This document shows positions 6,324 through 13,181 of a DNA stretch of 17,292 nt, one piece after another (positions within the stretch are counted from its first letter, which is position 1; each line of letters starts with the position of its first letter). Source of the DNA: SIG673 sp045658525 (GTDB taxonomy: Bacteria > Bacillota > Clostridia > Oscillospirales > CAG-272); NCBI GenBank assembly GCA_045658525.1, contig JAZOVD010000066.1:1-17292 (forward strand), written 5' to 3'. A program made the position numbers and the translations under genes. Below the pieces are notes generated by a model. It was given only the letters and a program-made list of their open reading frames with translations, was not told the origin of the DNA and did no database searches.

Positions 6324-7682
6324 ATGAGTTCTGAAAGAAGTTCCTTTACTGGAAAGATAGGCTTTGTGCTTGCGGCGGCAGGCTCAGCCGTTGGTCTCGG
6401 AAATATATGGAGATTTCCGTACCTCGCGGCAAAATACGGAGGAGGAATATTCCTTCTCGTTTACATTGCTTTGTCGGTAACGTTTGGATTTACCCTTATG
6501 GTTGCCGAGATAGCTCTCGGACGAAAAACGCAGCTCAGCGCGATAGGCGCGTTTCAAGCACTTGATAAGAGATTTTCGTTTGTCGGTCTCATTGCGGCAC
6601 TCGTGCCGATCATAATACTGCCGTATTATTCTGTAATAGGCGGATGGGTAGTTAAGTATTTTGTAGGCTTTATCACGGGTGAGGCGGGTAATATGGCTAC
6701 GGATAATTACTTTGGCTCTTATATAGGCTCGGTAGGTCAGCCGCTTCTTTGGTTTTTATTATTTATTGCCGTTACTGCCGTTGTAGTTATACTCGGTGTT
6801 GAAAAGGGTATAGAAAAGGTAAGTAAGGTGATGATGCCTGTGCTTGTTGTGCTTACGGTATTTATCGCTATCTATACTATAATCGCCATGCCCGGAGCGA
6901 TCAATGGTGTTATCTACTATTTAAAACCCGATTTTTCTAAGTTTTCAATAATGACCGTAGTTGCGGCTATGGGACAGCTTTTCTATTCTATGTCCCTTGC
7001 AATGGGTATAATGATAACCTTCGGTTCTTATATGAAAAAGGACGTGAGTATCACGGGATCGGCAAAGCAGATAGAGATATTCGATACGGGTATAGCGTTC
7101 CTCGCTGGACTTATGATAATACCCGCGGTATTCTCCTTTTCAGGCGGTGATGAGAGCGCGCTCGGACAAGGCCCCGGTCTTATGTTCGTTACCCTGCCTA
7201 AGATATTCGCCGCTATGCCCGGCGGTACTGTAATAGGCGCGATATTCTTCTTTATGGTAATACTCGCGGCTCTTACCTCGTCTATATCACTTATGGAAAC
7301 TGTGGTTTCGATATTTATCGATAAATTGAAGCTGAACCGTAAGCTCGCCTGTGTTGTCGTTTTCGGAATAAGTCTCCTGCTCGGTGTACCCTCATCGCTT
7401 GGTTACAGCGTATGGAGCGAGGTCAGAATACTCGGAATGCAGTTCCTCGACTTCTTTGACTTTATGAGTAACAGCGTGATAATGCCGATAGTAGCATTTA
7501 TTACCTCGATATTTATAGGTTACTTCCTTAAACCCAAAGCGATTATCGACGAGGTTGAGATTTCGGGAAAATTCACGGAAAAGAAGATGTTTAACGTTAT
7601 GATACGTTACGTAGCACCCGTGTTCATACTTCTTATCCTTGTTTCTTCTGTTCTCGGAGCGTTTGGTGTAATAAAGATATAA
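6324..7682 (+). CDS. Neurotransmitter:sodium symporter (NSS) family amino-acid transporter
   Basis: The 452-residue membrane protein has the LeuT-fold signature in TM1, AAAGSAVGLGNIWRFPYLAAKYGGG (about residues 17-41), which includes the unwound segment that binds Na+ and substrate. The core TM6-TM8 regions include FYSMSLAMGIMITFGSYM and ALTSSISLMETVVSIF. The length and roughly 11-12 membrane spans match bacterial members of the MhsT/TnaT type. The family imports amino acids or related compounds with Na+; animal members include glycine and taurine transporters. The substrate cannot be read from sequence. The RBS GGGAG (6310-6314) is 9 bases before the ATG. The gene follows the AGCS symporter at 32 bases and precedes the bile salt hydrolase gene at 65 bases, with a terminator-like hairpin between. 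Confidence 0.9.
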   Translation: MSSERSSFTGKIGFVLAAAGSAVGLGNIWRFPYLAAKYGGGIFLLVYIALSVTFGFTLMVAEIALGRKTQLSAIGAFQALDKRFSFVGLIAALVPIIILPYYSVIGGWVVKYFVGFITGEAGNMATDNYFGSYIGSVGQPLLWFLLFIAVTAVVVILGVEKGIEKVSKVMMPVLVVLTVFIAIYTIIAMPGAINGVIYYLKPDFSKFSIMTVVAAMGQLFYSMSLAMGIMITFGSYMKKDVSITGSAKQIEIFDTGIAFLAGLMIIPAVFSFSGGDESALGQGPGLMFVTLPKIFAAMPGGTVIGAIFFFMVILAALTSSISLMETVVSIFIDKLKLNRKLACVVVFGISLLLGVPSSLGYSVWSEVRILGMQFLDFFDFMSNSVIMPIVAFITSIFIGYFLKPKAIIDEVEISGKFTEKKMFNVMIRYVAPVFILLILVSSVLGAFGVIKI

Positions 7683-7694
7683 GTCAAATGAGTT

Positions 7695-7747
7695 AAAAAG
7701 CTCTTTTTTGGAAATACTTAGGTATATTTCTGAAAAGGAGCTTTTTT
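7695..7747 (+). terminator. Terminator-like hairpin that buries the ribosome binding site of the bile salt hydrolase
   Basis: AAAAAGCTC (7695-7703) pairs with GAGCTTTTT (7738-7746), then TTTT (7704-7707) with AAAA (7733-7736), and GAAATA (7711-7716) with TATTTC (7725-7730). The GGAG ribosome binding site (7737-7740) lies in the 3' arm, and the terminal T-run ends one base before the ATG at 7748. It is therefore both a likely terminator/attenuator after the NSS gene and a translational block for readthrough mRNA. Confidence 0.7.
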
Positions 7748-8722
7748 ATGTGTACAGCACTGAGCTTAAAAACAAAAGACCATTATTTTGGAAGGACTCT
7801 CGACCTTGAATGCTCGTATGGAGAGAAAATAACCGTGACACCGAGGCGATTTCCGCTAAAATTCCGTATGACAGACGGTTATGATGAGCATCTGGCTATC
7901 ATAGGAGTTTCAGCGGTGGTTGACGGTTATCCGCTTTATTACGACGCGGTAAACGAAAACGGACTTTGTATGGCTGGACTGAATTTCCCCGGAAATGCGT
8001 TTTACGGCGGTAAAGCAGAGGAAGCAGTCAATATAGCACCGTTTGAGCTTATTCCGTATATTCTCGGTAGATGTTCAAATGTACGTGAGGCAAGAAATAG
8101 TCTTGAAAAAATAAATATAGTTTCGCTTAATTTCAGTCCCGAGCTTCCCACGACACCGTTACATTGGATGATTTCTGACGGAGAGCAGAGTCTTATAGTT
8201 GAACCTATGAGAGACGGTATAAAGGTCTATGACGACCCTTACGGAGTGCTTACGAACAATCCGACGTTTGATAAACAGGTATTTGCGCTCAATAATTACC
8301 GTAATCTGACCCCAAAAGAGCCGAGCAACACATTTTCAGAAAAAGCGGAGCTTGACAAATATAGCAGAGGTATGGGAGCGATAGGACTTCCGGGCGACGT
8401 TTCGTCGCAGTCAAGATATATACGAACGGTCTTTACTAAGCTTAACTCGGTCTCCGATGACAGCGAGGAGGAAAGTGTGAGCAGGTTCTTCCATATACTT
8501 GGTACGGTAGAGCAGGTCAAGGGCTGCGTAGTGCTTGAAAACGGGGAGTTGGAAAAGACCGTATATACCTCTTGCTGTAACGCGGAAAAAGGAATGTATT
8601 ATTACACGACCTACGAAAACAGAGCCATAAGCAGCGTGGATATGCGAAAAGAAGAGCTTGATGGGAAAGTGCTTAGTATATTTTCTTTTGACAATAAACA
8701 GAAAATATACTGTCATAACTGA
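7748..8722 (+). CDS. bsh: Choloylglycine hydrolase / bile salt hydrolase
   Basis: This 324-residue N-terminal-nucleophile amidase splits glycine or taurine from conjugated bile acids. All catalytic residues known from the Clostridium perfringens enzyme are present when aligned by motif: Cys2 (exposed after Met removal), Arg16 and Asp19 in FGRTLD, Asn79 in AGLNFPG, Asn170 in GVLTNNPTF, and Arg223 in SRYIR. GLNFPG and the C-terminal YTSC...KGMYYYTTYENRAI...DM also match bile salt hydrolases; the related penicillin V acylases differ at the Asn79 position. There is no signal peptide, so it is cytoplasmic. The length is normal (C. perfringens about 329). The RBS AAAAGGAG is 7 bases upstream, but it is locked in a hairpin. 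The gene lies behind two amino-acid symporters on the same strand; no clear promoter of its own is seen. Confidence 0.9.
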   Translation: MCTALSLKTKDHYFGRTLDLECSYGEKITVTPRRFPLKFRMTDGYDEHLAIIGVSAVVDGYPLYYDAVNENGLCMAGLNFPGNAFYGGKAEEAVNIAPFELIPYILGRCSNVREARNSLEKINIVSLNFSPELPTTPLHWMISDGEQSLIVEPMRDGIKVYDDPYGVLTNNPTFDKQVFALNNYRNLTPKEPSNTFSEKAELDKYSRGMGAIGLPGDVSSQSRYIRTVFTKLNSVSDDSEEESVSRFFHILGTVEQVKGCVVLENGELEKTVYTSCCNAEKGMYYYTTYENRAISSVDMRKEELDGKVLSIFSFDNKQKIYCHN

Positions 8723-8827
8723 TATTTAGAAAAATATTGAATATTACCGTTTTATAAAAGGTTAAATATGCGCTTTTACCGTGCGGTTTCGGGAAATAAA
8801 AAAATACTGCCCTCTTAAAAGAAAATA

Positions 8828-8856
8828 TTGACAAATTATAAAAAACGTGGTATAAT
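8828..8856 (+). promoter_or_regulatory. Perfect-consensus sigma-A promoter for purC
   Basis: TTGACA (8828-8833) and TATAAT (8851-8856) are separated by 17 bases. An imperfect inverted repeat ACGTGGT / ACTACGT (8845-8851, 8858-8864) brackets the -10 box and could be an operator. The leader is only about 40 bases, too short for a purine riboswitch. The 8723-8827 stretch before it is AT-rich with no gene or clear terminator. Confidence 0.85.
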
Positions 8857-8903
8857 AACTACGTCAAATTTATAAAGCACGGGTGTGCAAAGGAGTAGTA
8901 GCA

Positions 8904-9590
8904 ATGAAGAAGATCTATGAGGGAAAAACAAAGGATGTTTACGGTCTTGATAACGGCAACGTAATGTTGAAGTTCAAGGATGACTGCACGGGTAAGGACG
9001 GAGTTTTCGATCCCGGTGAAAATACGGTCGGACTTACTATTGAGGGCATAGGTAAGGCTAACCTTCAAACGTCCGTATATTATTTTGAGCTTTTGAAGAA
9101 GGCTGGCATAAAGACCCATTACGTAAGCGCGGACGTTGAAAACGCAACTATGGAGGTCCTTCCCGCAACCGTATTCGGTCACGGTCTTGAAGTAATATGC
9201 CGTCTTGTTGCTACCGGAAGCTTTATCCGCAGATACGGTGAGTATATAGAGAACGGAACCGTTCTTGAAGGGGGATACGTTGAGTGCACCTTCAAAAACG
9301 ACGAAAAGGGCGATCCGCTGGTAACCGGTGAGGGACTTGCCGCTCTCGGAGTTATGAGCCCCGCTATGTTCGAGAGCATGAAGGATCAGACACTTAAAAT
9401 AACGAAGATAGTCGCTGACGATCTCAAAACCATAGGTCTTGACCTTTGGGATATTAAGTTTGAGTTCGGATATAACAACGGTGAGGTAATACTCATTGAT
9501 GAGATAGCTTCGGGCAATATGCGTGTTTACAAGGGTGACAAGATAGTTGAGCCTGTCGAGCTTACAAAGCTCATACTCAACAGAGGCTAA
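8904..9590 (+). CDS. purC: Phosphoribosylaminoimidazole-succinocarboxamide (SAICAR) synthetase
   Basis: The 228-residue protein catalyses the ATP-dependent joining of CAIR and aspartate in de novo purine synthesis. Signatures are the N-terminal KKIYEGKTKDVY, the GLEVICRLVATGSFIRRYGEY block (equivalent to the conserved VRN.AAGS region), and the C-terminal DIKFEFG...VILIDEIASGNMRVY, where canonical enzymes read DE.SPD. It has GVFDPGENTVGLTIEG instead of the usual start of the substrate loop, so it belongs to the divergent clostridial PurC type; the length is typical. The ATG at 8904 has AAAGGAG (8889-8895) at 8 bases. An in-frame ATG 7 codons earlier (8883) lies upstream of this ribosome binding site and is rejected. 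No other purine genes are adjacent, which is unusual because purC usually sits in a pur operon. Confidence 0.9.
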   Translation: MKKIYEGKTKDVYGLDNGNVMLKFKDDCTGKDGVFDPGENTVGLTIEGIGKANLQTSVYYFELLKKAGIKTHYVSADVENATMEVLPATVFGHGLEVICRLVATGSFIRRYGEYIENGTVLEGGYVECTFKNDEKGDPLVTGEGLAALGVMSPAMFESMKDQTLKITKIVADDLKTIGLDLWDIKFEFGYNNGEVILIDEIASGNMRVYKGDKIVEPVELTKLILNRG

Positions 9591-9602
9591 GATAAAATAA
9601 AG

Positions 9603-9629
9603 CTGCCGCATTTTTTTGCGGCAGTTTTT
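9603..9629. terminator. Shared bidirectional terminator of purC and the second AraC gene
   Basis: CTGCCGCA (9603-9610) pairs with TGCGGCAG (9617-9624) around a T6 loop, then TTTTT follows. On the minus strand the hairpin is followed by CTTTATTTT. The AraC stop codon (9634-9636) is only a few bases away, so both convergent genes end here. Confidence 0.9.
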
Positions 9630-9633
9630 CTTT

Positions 9634-10398
9634 TCAGAAACGTGACTGATATTCGCTTGGAGTTATACCGAGAATGCTTTTGAAATTTCTGTTGAAGCTG
9701 CGAAGTGAGTCAAAGCCGCATTCGTAGGCGGTTTTGAGAATAGTCTGAGAGGTGTTTTGCAGTATGTAGCAAGCCTCGTTTATGCGGTAACGGTTAACGT
9801 AATCGGTAAAGGATATTCCAACGCATTGCTTGAAATATTTTGAAAGATATACGTAATGATAAGAGGTATGAGCCGAAAGAGCGATAAGAGAGCAGTCTTT
9901 ATTGTAGTTTTCTTCAACGAACGTGAATATCTTTGACAGAAGCTCGTCGTTTTTGATGTTTTTTTCCTTGTACGTTGCCTGTTTATCAAATTCCGAGCAT
10001 AAAGCGTACAGAAGTCCCTTGGTACTTATTATACTTTCGGATATATCGCTTGTCATCAGCTTTGTCAGATAAAAGCTGTCGGGGCGGAAAAGGTTACTTT
10101 GCGGAAGATACGAAAGAAAGACCTTGCTGTATGCCTGCACGAGCTTGGGTGAAAATATACATAAAAAATGACTGCTGTGTGTCTCGGTATGCAATTCGTG
10201 TACTTGATTCGGAAATACGAGCAGAGCGTCTCCCTGCTTTAATATATACTGAATTTTGTCCACTGTAACGAGCATTTCTCCGTCTGTTACGGTTATAAGC
10301 TCAAAGCTTTCGTGTAAATGAGACGGAAAACTGAAATCAAAGCCCGATTCACATTTAACTCCGTTTAAATTCAGTAAATGCTGGGGTTGATAAAACAT
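9634..10398 (-). CDS. AraC-family regulator, divergent from the xylose cluster
   Basis: The 254-residue protein has an N-terminal cupin sensor: HLHESFELITVTDGEMLVTVD (27-47) with His27, His29 and Glu33, then QGDALLVFPNQVHELH (55-70). Two C-terminal helix-turn-helix units follow, HTH1 about 170-191 (LIALSAHTSYHYVYLSKYFK) and HTH2 about 218-240 (TILKTAYECGFDSLRSFNRNFK), with the signature GITPSEY. Start ATG 10398 has AAGGA 10 bases upstream. It is transcribed away from the aldo/keto reductase-xylA-GH3 genes across a 128-base region with an inverted repeat, so it is the best candidate regulator for that cluster, likely responding to a pentose or xylo-oligosaccharide. This assignment rests on position, not on a specific motif. 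Confidence 0.88.
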   Translation of the reverse strand: MFYQPQHLLNLNGVKCESGFDFSFPSHLHESFELITVTDGEMLVTVDKIQYILKQGDALLVFPNQVHELHTETHSSHFLCIFSPKLVQAYSKVFLSYLPQSNLFRPDSFYLTKLMTSDISESIISTKGLLYALCSEFDKQATYKEKNIKNDELLSKIFTFVEENYNKDCSLIALSAHTSYHYVYLSKYFKQCVGISFTDYVNRYRINEACYILQNTSQTILKTAYECGFDSLRSFNRNFKSILGITPSEYQSRF

Positions 10399-10438
10399 AA
10401 CGCTTTATTCCTTTACAAAAACTAAATATTGTCTATTG

Positions 10439-10467
10439 ATCATACTATAAACGGCGTGAAAAGTCAA
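10439..10467 (-). promoter_or_regulatory. Sigma-A promoter for the divergent AraC gene
   Basis: Minus-strand TTGACT (10462-10467) and TATGAT (10439-10444) have a 17-base spacer. The predicted leader is about 35 bases. Confidence 0.65.
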
Positions 10468-10472
10468 GCGTG

Positions 10473-10501
10473 TTTCGGTAAAATATAGTTATAAACCGAA
10501 A
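10473..10501. promoter_or_regulatory. Candidate operator/promoter region of the xylose cluster
   Basis: TTTCGGT (10473-10479) and ACCGAAA (10495-10501) are exact inverted copies flanking a TATAGT -10-like box (10484-10489). No good -35 box is visible for the plus strand, which suits an activator-dependent or repressed promoter. Which protein binds is unknown; the adjacent AraC regulator is the obvious candidate. Confidence 0.5.
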
Positions 10502-10526
10502 TATTACGAAGAAAGGATATTTTGAT

Positions 10527-11519
10527 ATGGATTATATCGCAAATGGCGGAAGGTATTCCGGTATGGAATACAGAAAATGCGGTGAGAGCGGATTGAAGCT
10601 TCCCGCGGTCTCACTTGGACTTTGGCATAACTTCGGAGATAATGCCGATTTTGAAAATATGTGTAATATGTGTTTTACGGCGTTCGACAACGGGATAACC
10701 CATTTCGACCTTGCTAATAACTACGGCCCGAGCGCGGGTAGCGCGGAGACCAATTTCGGAAAGATACTGAACGGTCATATGAAGGCGTACCGCGACCAGA
10801 TGATAATAAGCACCAAGGCGGGCTACTATATGTGGGAAGGCCCTTACGGAGATCTTGGAAGCAGAAAGTATCTCATAGCGAGCCTTGACCAAAGCCTTAA
10901 AAGAATGGGTCTGGAATACGTCGATATATTCTACCATCACAGAATGGACCCCGATACTCCGCTTTATGAAACTATGTGGGCGCTTGATACTGCGGTAAAA
11001 AGCGGAAAGGCACTCTACGCGGGACTTTCAAACTATGACGGCGAAACAATGAAAAAGGCAGCGGAGATACTGAACGAGCTTCACTGTCCGTTTGTGATAA
11101 ATCAGAACAGGTATTCTATTTTTGACAGAGGCGCTGAGAAGAACGGAATACTTGACGCGGCACTTGAAAAGAAAAAGGGAATGATAATATACAGTCCTCT
11201 TGCGCAGGGACTTCTTACGAACCGTTATCTTAACGGTATTCCGAATGATAGCCGCGTGCGTACAGACGGCAGATTCCTTAACGAAAGATCTCTTACCGAG
11301 GAAAAGCTTCAAAAAATATCAAAGCTAAATGAGATAGCAAATAGTCGAGGTCAGTCTCTTGCGCAGATGGCACTTAGTTGGGTGTATTCTCACAAGGCGG
11401 TAACGAGTGTTCTTATAGGCGCTTCAAAGCCTGAGCAGATAATAGAAAACATAGCTATGTTGAAAAACACCTCTTTTTCCGAAGAGGAACGTAGGATTAT
11501 GGACGAAATATCTCTTTAA
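10527..11519 (+). CDS. Aldo/keto reductase, YghZ / L-glyceraldehyde-3-phosphate reductase type
   Basis: This 330-residue NADPH-dependent (beta/alpha)8-barrel reductase carries the catalytic tetrad: Asp61 and Tyr66 in THFDLANNYGP, Lys97 in ISTKAGYYMWEGPYGDLGSRKY, and His138 in YVDIFYHHRMDP. The WEGPYG...SRKYL segment and the YHHR(M)DP motif are typical of the YghZ (AKR14) group, which reduces L-glyceraldehyde 3-phosphate and related aldehydes. SVLIGASKPEQI near the C terminus is the NADPH-phosphate binding region. The RBS AAAGGA (10512-10517) is 9 bases before the ATG. It is the first gene of the xylose cluster, 17 bases before xylA, so it probably handles a sugar or aldehyde in pentose catabolism. 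The physiological substrate is uncertain. Confidence 0.85.
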   Translation: MDYIANGGRYSGMEYRKCGESGLKLPAVSLGLWHNFGDNADFENMCNMCFTAFDNGITHFDLANNYGPSAGSAETNFGKILNGHMKAYRDQMIISTKAGYYMWEGPYGDLGSRKYLIASLDQSLKRMGLEYVDIFYHHRMDPDTPLYETMWALDTAVKSGKALYAGLSNYDGETMKKAAEILNELHCPFVINQNRYSIFDRGAEKNGILDAALEKKKGMIIYSPLAQGLLTNRYLNGIPNDSRVRTDGRFLNERSLTEEKLQKISKLNEIANSRGQSLAQMALSWVYSHKAVTSVLIGASKPEQIIENIAMLKNTSFSEEERRIMDEISL

Positions 11520-11536
11520 AACAGAAAGGTATAAAA

Positions 11537-12853
11537 ATGGAGTTTTTTCAGGGAATAAAGAAGATAGAATATAAGGGCAAAGACTCAAAGGATCCTTTTT
11601 CGTTTAAATTTTATAACCCTGATGATGTCATAGGCGGGAAAACTATGCGCGAGCAGCTTCGCTTTGCTATGTCGTACTGGCATACTATGTGCGCTGAGGG
11701 AACGGATATGTTTGGCGCGGGAACGTCGGATAAGAGCTACGGGGCATCAGATCCTATGGAAAGCGCGGTGAATAAAGCCCGCGCGGCATTCGAGCTTATG
11801 GATAAGCTGGATATAGATTACTTCTGCTTCCACGACAGGGATATAGCCCCCGAGGGATCGACTCTTGCTGAAAGTAACGCAAGACTTGACGTAATCTCGA
11901 ATGAATTAAAGCAACTTATGGCGAAATATAACAAAAAGCTTCTTTGGGGAACCGCTAACTGCTTTGGAAATAAGCGTTATATGCACGGTGCGGGAACTGC
12001 ACCGAACGCCGATGTTTTCGCGTTTGCCGCCGCTCAGATCAAAAAGGCGATAGAGATAACCGTCGCGTTGGACGGAGAGGGATACGTTTTCTGGGGCGGC
12101 CGCGAGGGCTATGAAACGCTCCTCAATACCGATATGGGACTTGAACAGGATAATATGGCACGTCTTATGCGTATGGCGGTGGATTACGCGAGAAGCATAG
12201 GATTTAAGGGTGACTTTTATATTGAGCCGAAGCCGAAGGAGCCGACGAAGCATCAGTACGATTTCGATGCCGCGACGGTGCTGGCGTTTTTGAGAAAGTA
12301 CGGGCTTGATAAGGATTTCAAGCTCAACATAGAAGCAAACCACGCAACGCTTGCGGGACATAATTTCCAGCACGAGCTCAGAGTTGCGAGAGATAACGGA
12401 GCATTCGGCTCAATAGACGCAAACCAAGGGGATATGCTTCTCGGTTGGGATACCGACCAGTTCCCGAGCAACGTATATGAGACGGCATTATGTATGTACG
12501 AGGTCATCAAGGCGGGCGGATTTACCAAGGGCGGACTTAATTTTGACGCAAAAACACGCCGCGGCTCAAACGACCCAGAGGATATATTCCTTTCGTACAT
12601 AACGGGAATGGACGCTTTCGCTCTTGGGCTCAGAATAGCGTATAAGCTGATAGAGGACGGCAGGATAGACGATTTTGTCCGCGAGCGTTATTCCAGCTAT
12701 AAGACGGGAATAGGTAAAAAGATAATTGACGGAACGGCTACCATCGAGGAGCTTGAAGCGTACGCGCTTGAAATGGGAGACGTAAAGAGCAATATAAGCG
12801 GCAGACAGGAGTATCTTGAAAGCGTAGTTAACGGAATAATGTTCGGTTGTTAA
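11537..12853 (+). CDS. xylA: Xylose isomerase
   Basis: This 438-residue class II xylose isomerase converts D-xylose to D-xylulose (D-glucose to D-fructose as a side activity). Active-site features are all present: CFHDRD with His99 and Asp102, VFWGGREGYE with Trp186, the metal and substrate residues Glu230 and Lys232 in YIEPKPKEPTKHQYD, Glu266 and His269 in NIEANHATLAGH, Asp294 in GSIDANQGD, and Asp305/Asp307 in GWDTDQFP. GGLNFDAKTRRGS is the family signature near the C terminus. The length is usual for the class. The RBS AGAAAGGT lies about 7 bases before the ATG. Its stop codon TAAGGTGG overlaps the ribosome binding site of the xylB relic, the arrangement expected for a xylAB operon. Confidence 0.96.
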   Translation: MEFFQGIKKIEYKGKDSKDPFSFKFYNPDDVIGGKTMREQLRFAMSYWHTMCAEGTDMFGAGTSDKSYGASDPMESAVNKARAAFELMDKLDIDYFCFHDRDIAPEGSTLAESNARLDVISNELKQLMAKYNKKLLWGTANCFGNKRYMHGAGTAPNADVFAFAAAQIKKAIEITVALDGEGYVFWGGREGYETLLNTDMGLEQDNMARLMRMAVDYARSIGFKGDFYIEPKPKEPTKHQYDFDAATVLAFLRKYGLDKDFKLNIEANHATLAGHNFQHELRVARDNGAFGSIDANQGDMLLGWDTDQFPSNVYETALCMYEVIKAGGFTKGGLNFDAKTRRGSNDPEDIFLSYITGMDAFALGLRIAYKLIEDGRIDDFVRERYSSYKTGIGKKIIDGTATIEELEAYALEMGDVKSNISGRQEYLESVVNGIMFGC

Positions 12854-12862
12854 GGTGGTGGT

Positions 12863-13167
12863 ATGAAATATCTGATAGGTATAGATATAGGTACGTCGGG
12901 TACTATAAGCGTCCTTTTTGTCGTATGCGGCAACCAAATAGCCTAATCAAGCGCGGAGCAAAGACCCGAGGATTGGTGGAACGCGGTCTGTGTAACGCTT
13001 AACGGTGAAAACAGAGTAATAAGAAACGCTATACTTTGGTGTGACCGAAGAACGGAAGCCGAATGCGTTGAGATAGATAAGCACGTAGGATACGAAAGGT
13101 TTACGGTATATATAAAAGCTTGTATCCCTCGCTCAGAGCGGATTTCAAGTCTTTAAACAGTTTATAA
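12863..13167 (+). pseudogene. xylB: Decayed xylulokinase relic
   Basis: ATG 12863 with RBS AAGGTGG starts MKYLIGIDIGTSGTISVLF, the ATP-binding N terminus of xylulokinases, but a TAA at 12944-12946 stops it after 27 codons. The same frame continues with AEQRPEDWWNAVCVTL (matching AEQDP..WW) and, after a gap where about 30 residues including the conserved GQMHG-type motif are missing, with VIRNAILWCDRRTEAECVEI. From about 13105 the homology moves to another frame: YKSLYPSLRADFKSL, the usual xylulokinase C terminus, ending at TAA 13165-13167. The middle of the protein, about 360 residues, is gone. A working enzyme is about 490-500 residues. The Lys usual in GTSGTK is also Ile here. The relic therefore carries a nonsense mutation, two deletions and a frame change. 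The final TAA runs into the GGAGG of the GH3 gene. Confidence 0.9.
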
Positions 13168-13181
13168 GGAGGATAACTTCT

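Noticed and set aside
8723..8827. Possible terminator after the bile salt hydrolase
   Set aside because: Only weak, AT-rich or bulged stems are present, none followed by a proper T-run.
8883..8903. Upstream ATG extending PurC by 7 residues
   Set aside because: The AAAGGAG lies downstream of it and correctly spaced for the ATG at 8904, where PurC homology begins.
8857..8903. Possible purine riboswitch before purC
   Set aside because: The leader is about 40 bases with only a 4-bp GCAC/GTGC hairpin; there is no room for an aptamer.
8859..9611. 250-codon minus-strand open frame across purC
   Set aside because: It runs through the purC coding region and the bidirectional terminator and promoter leader; no ribosome binding site or recognisable domain.
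12863..12946. Short intact 27-codon ORF after xylA as a functional small protein
   Set aside because: Its sequence is the xylulokinase N terminus and homology continues past the stop, so it is a pseudogene fragment.
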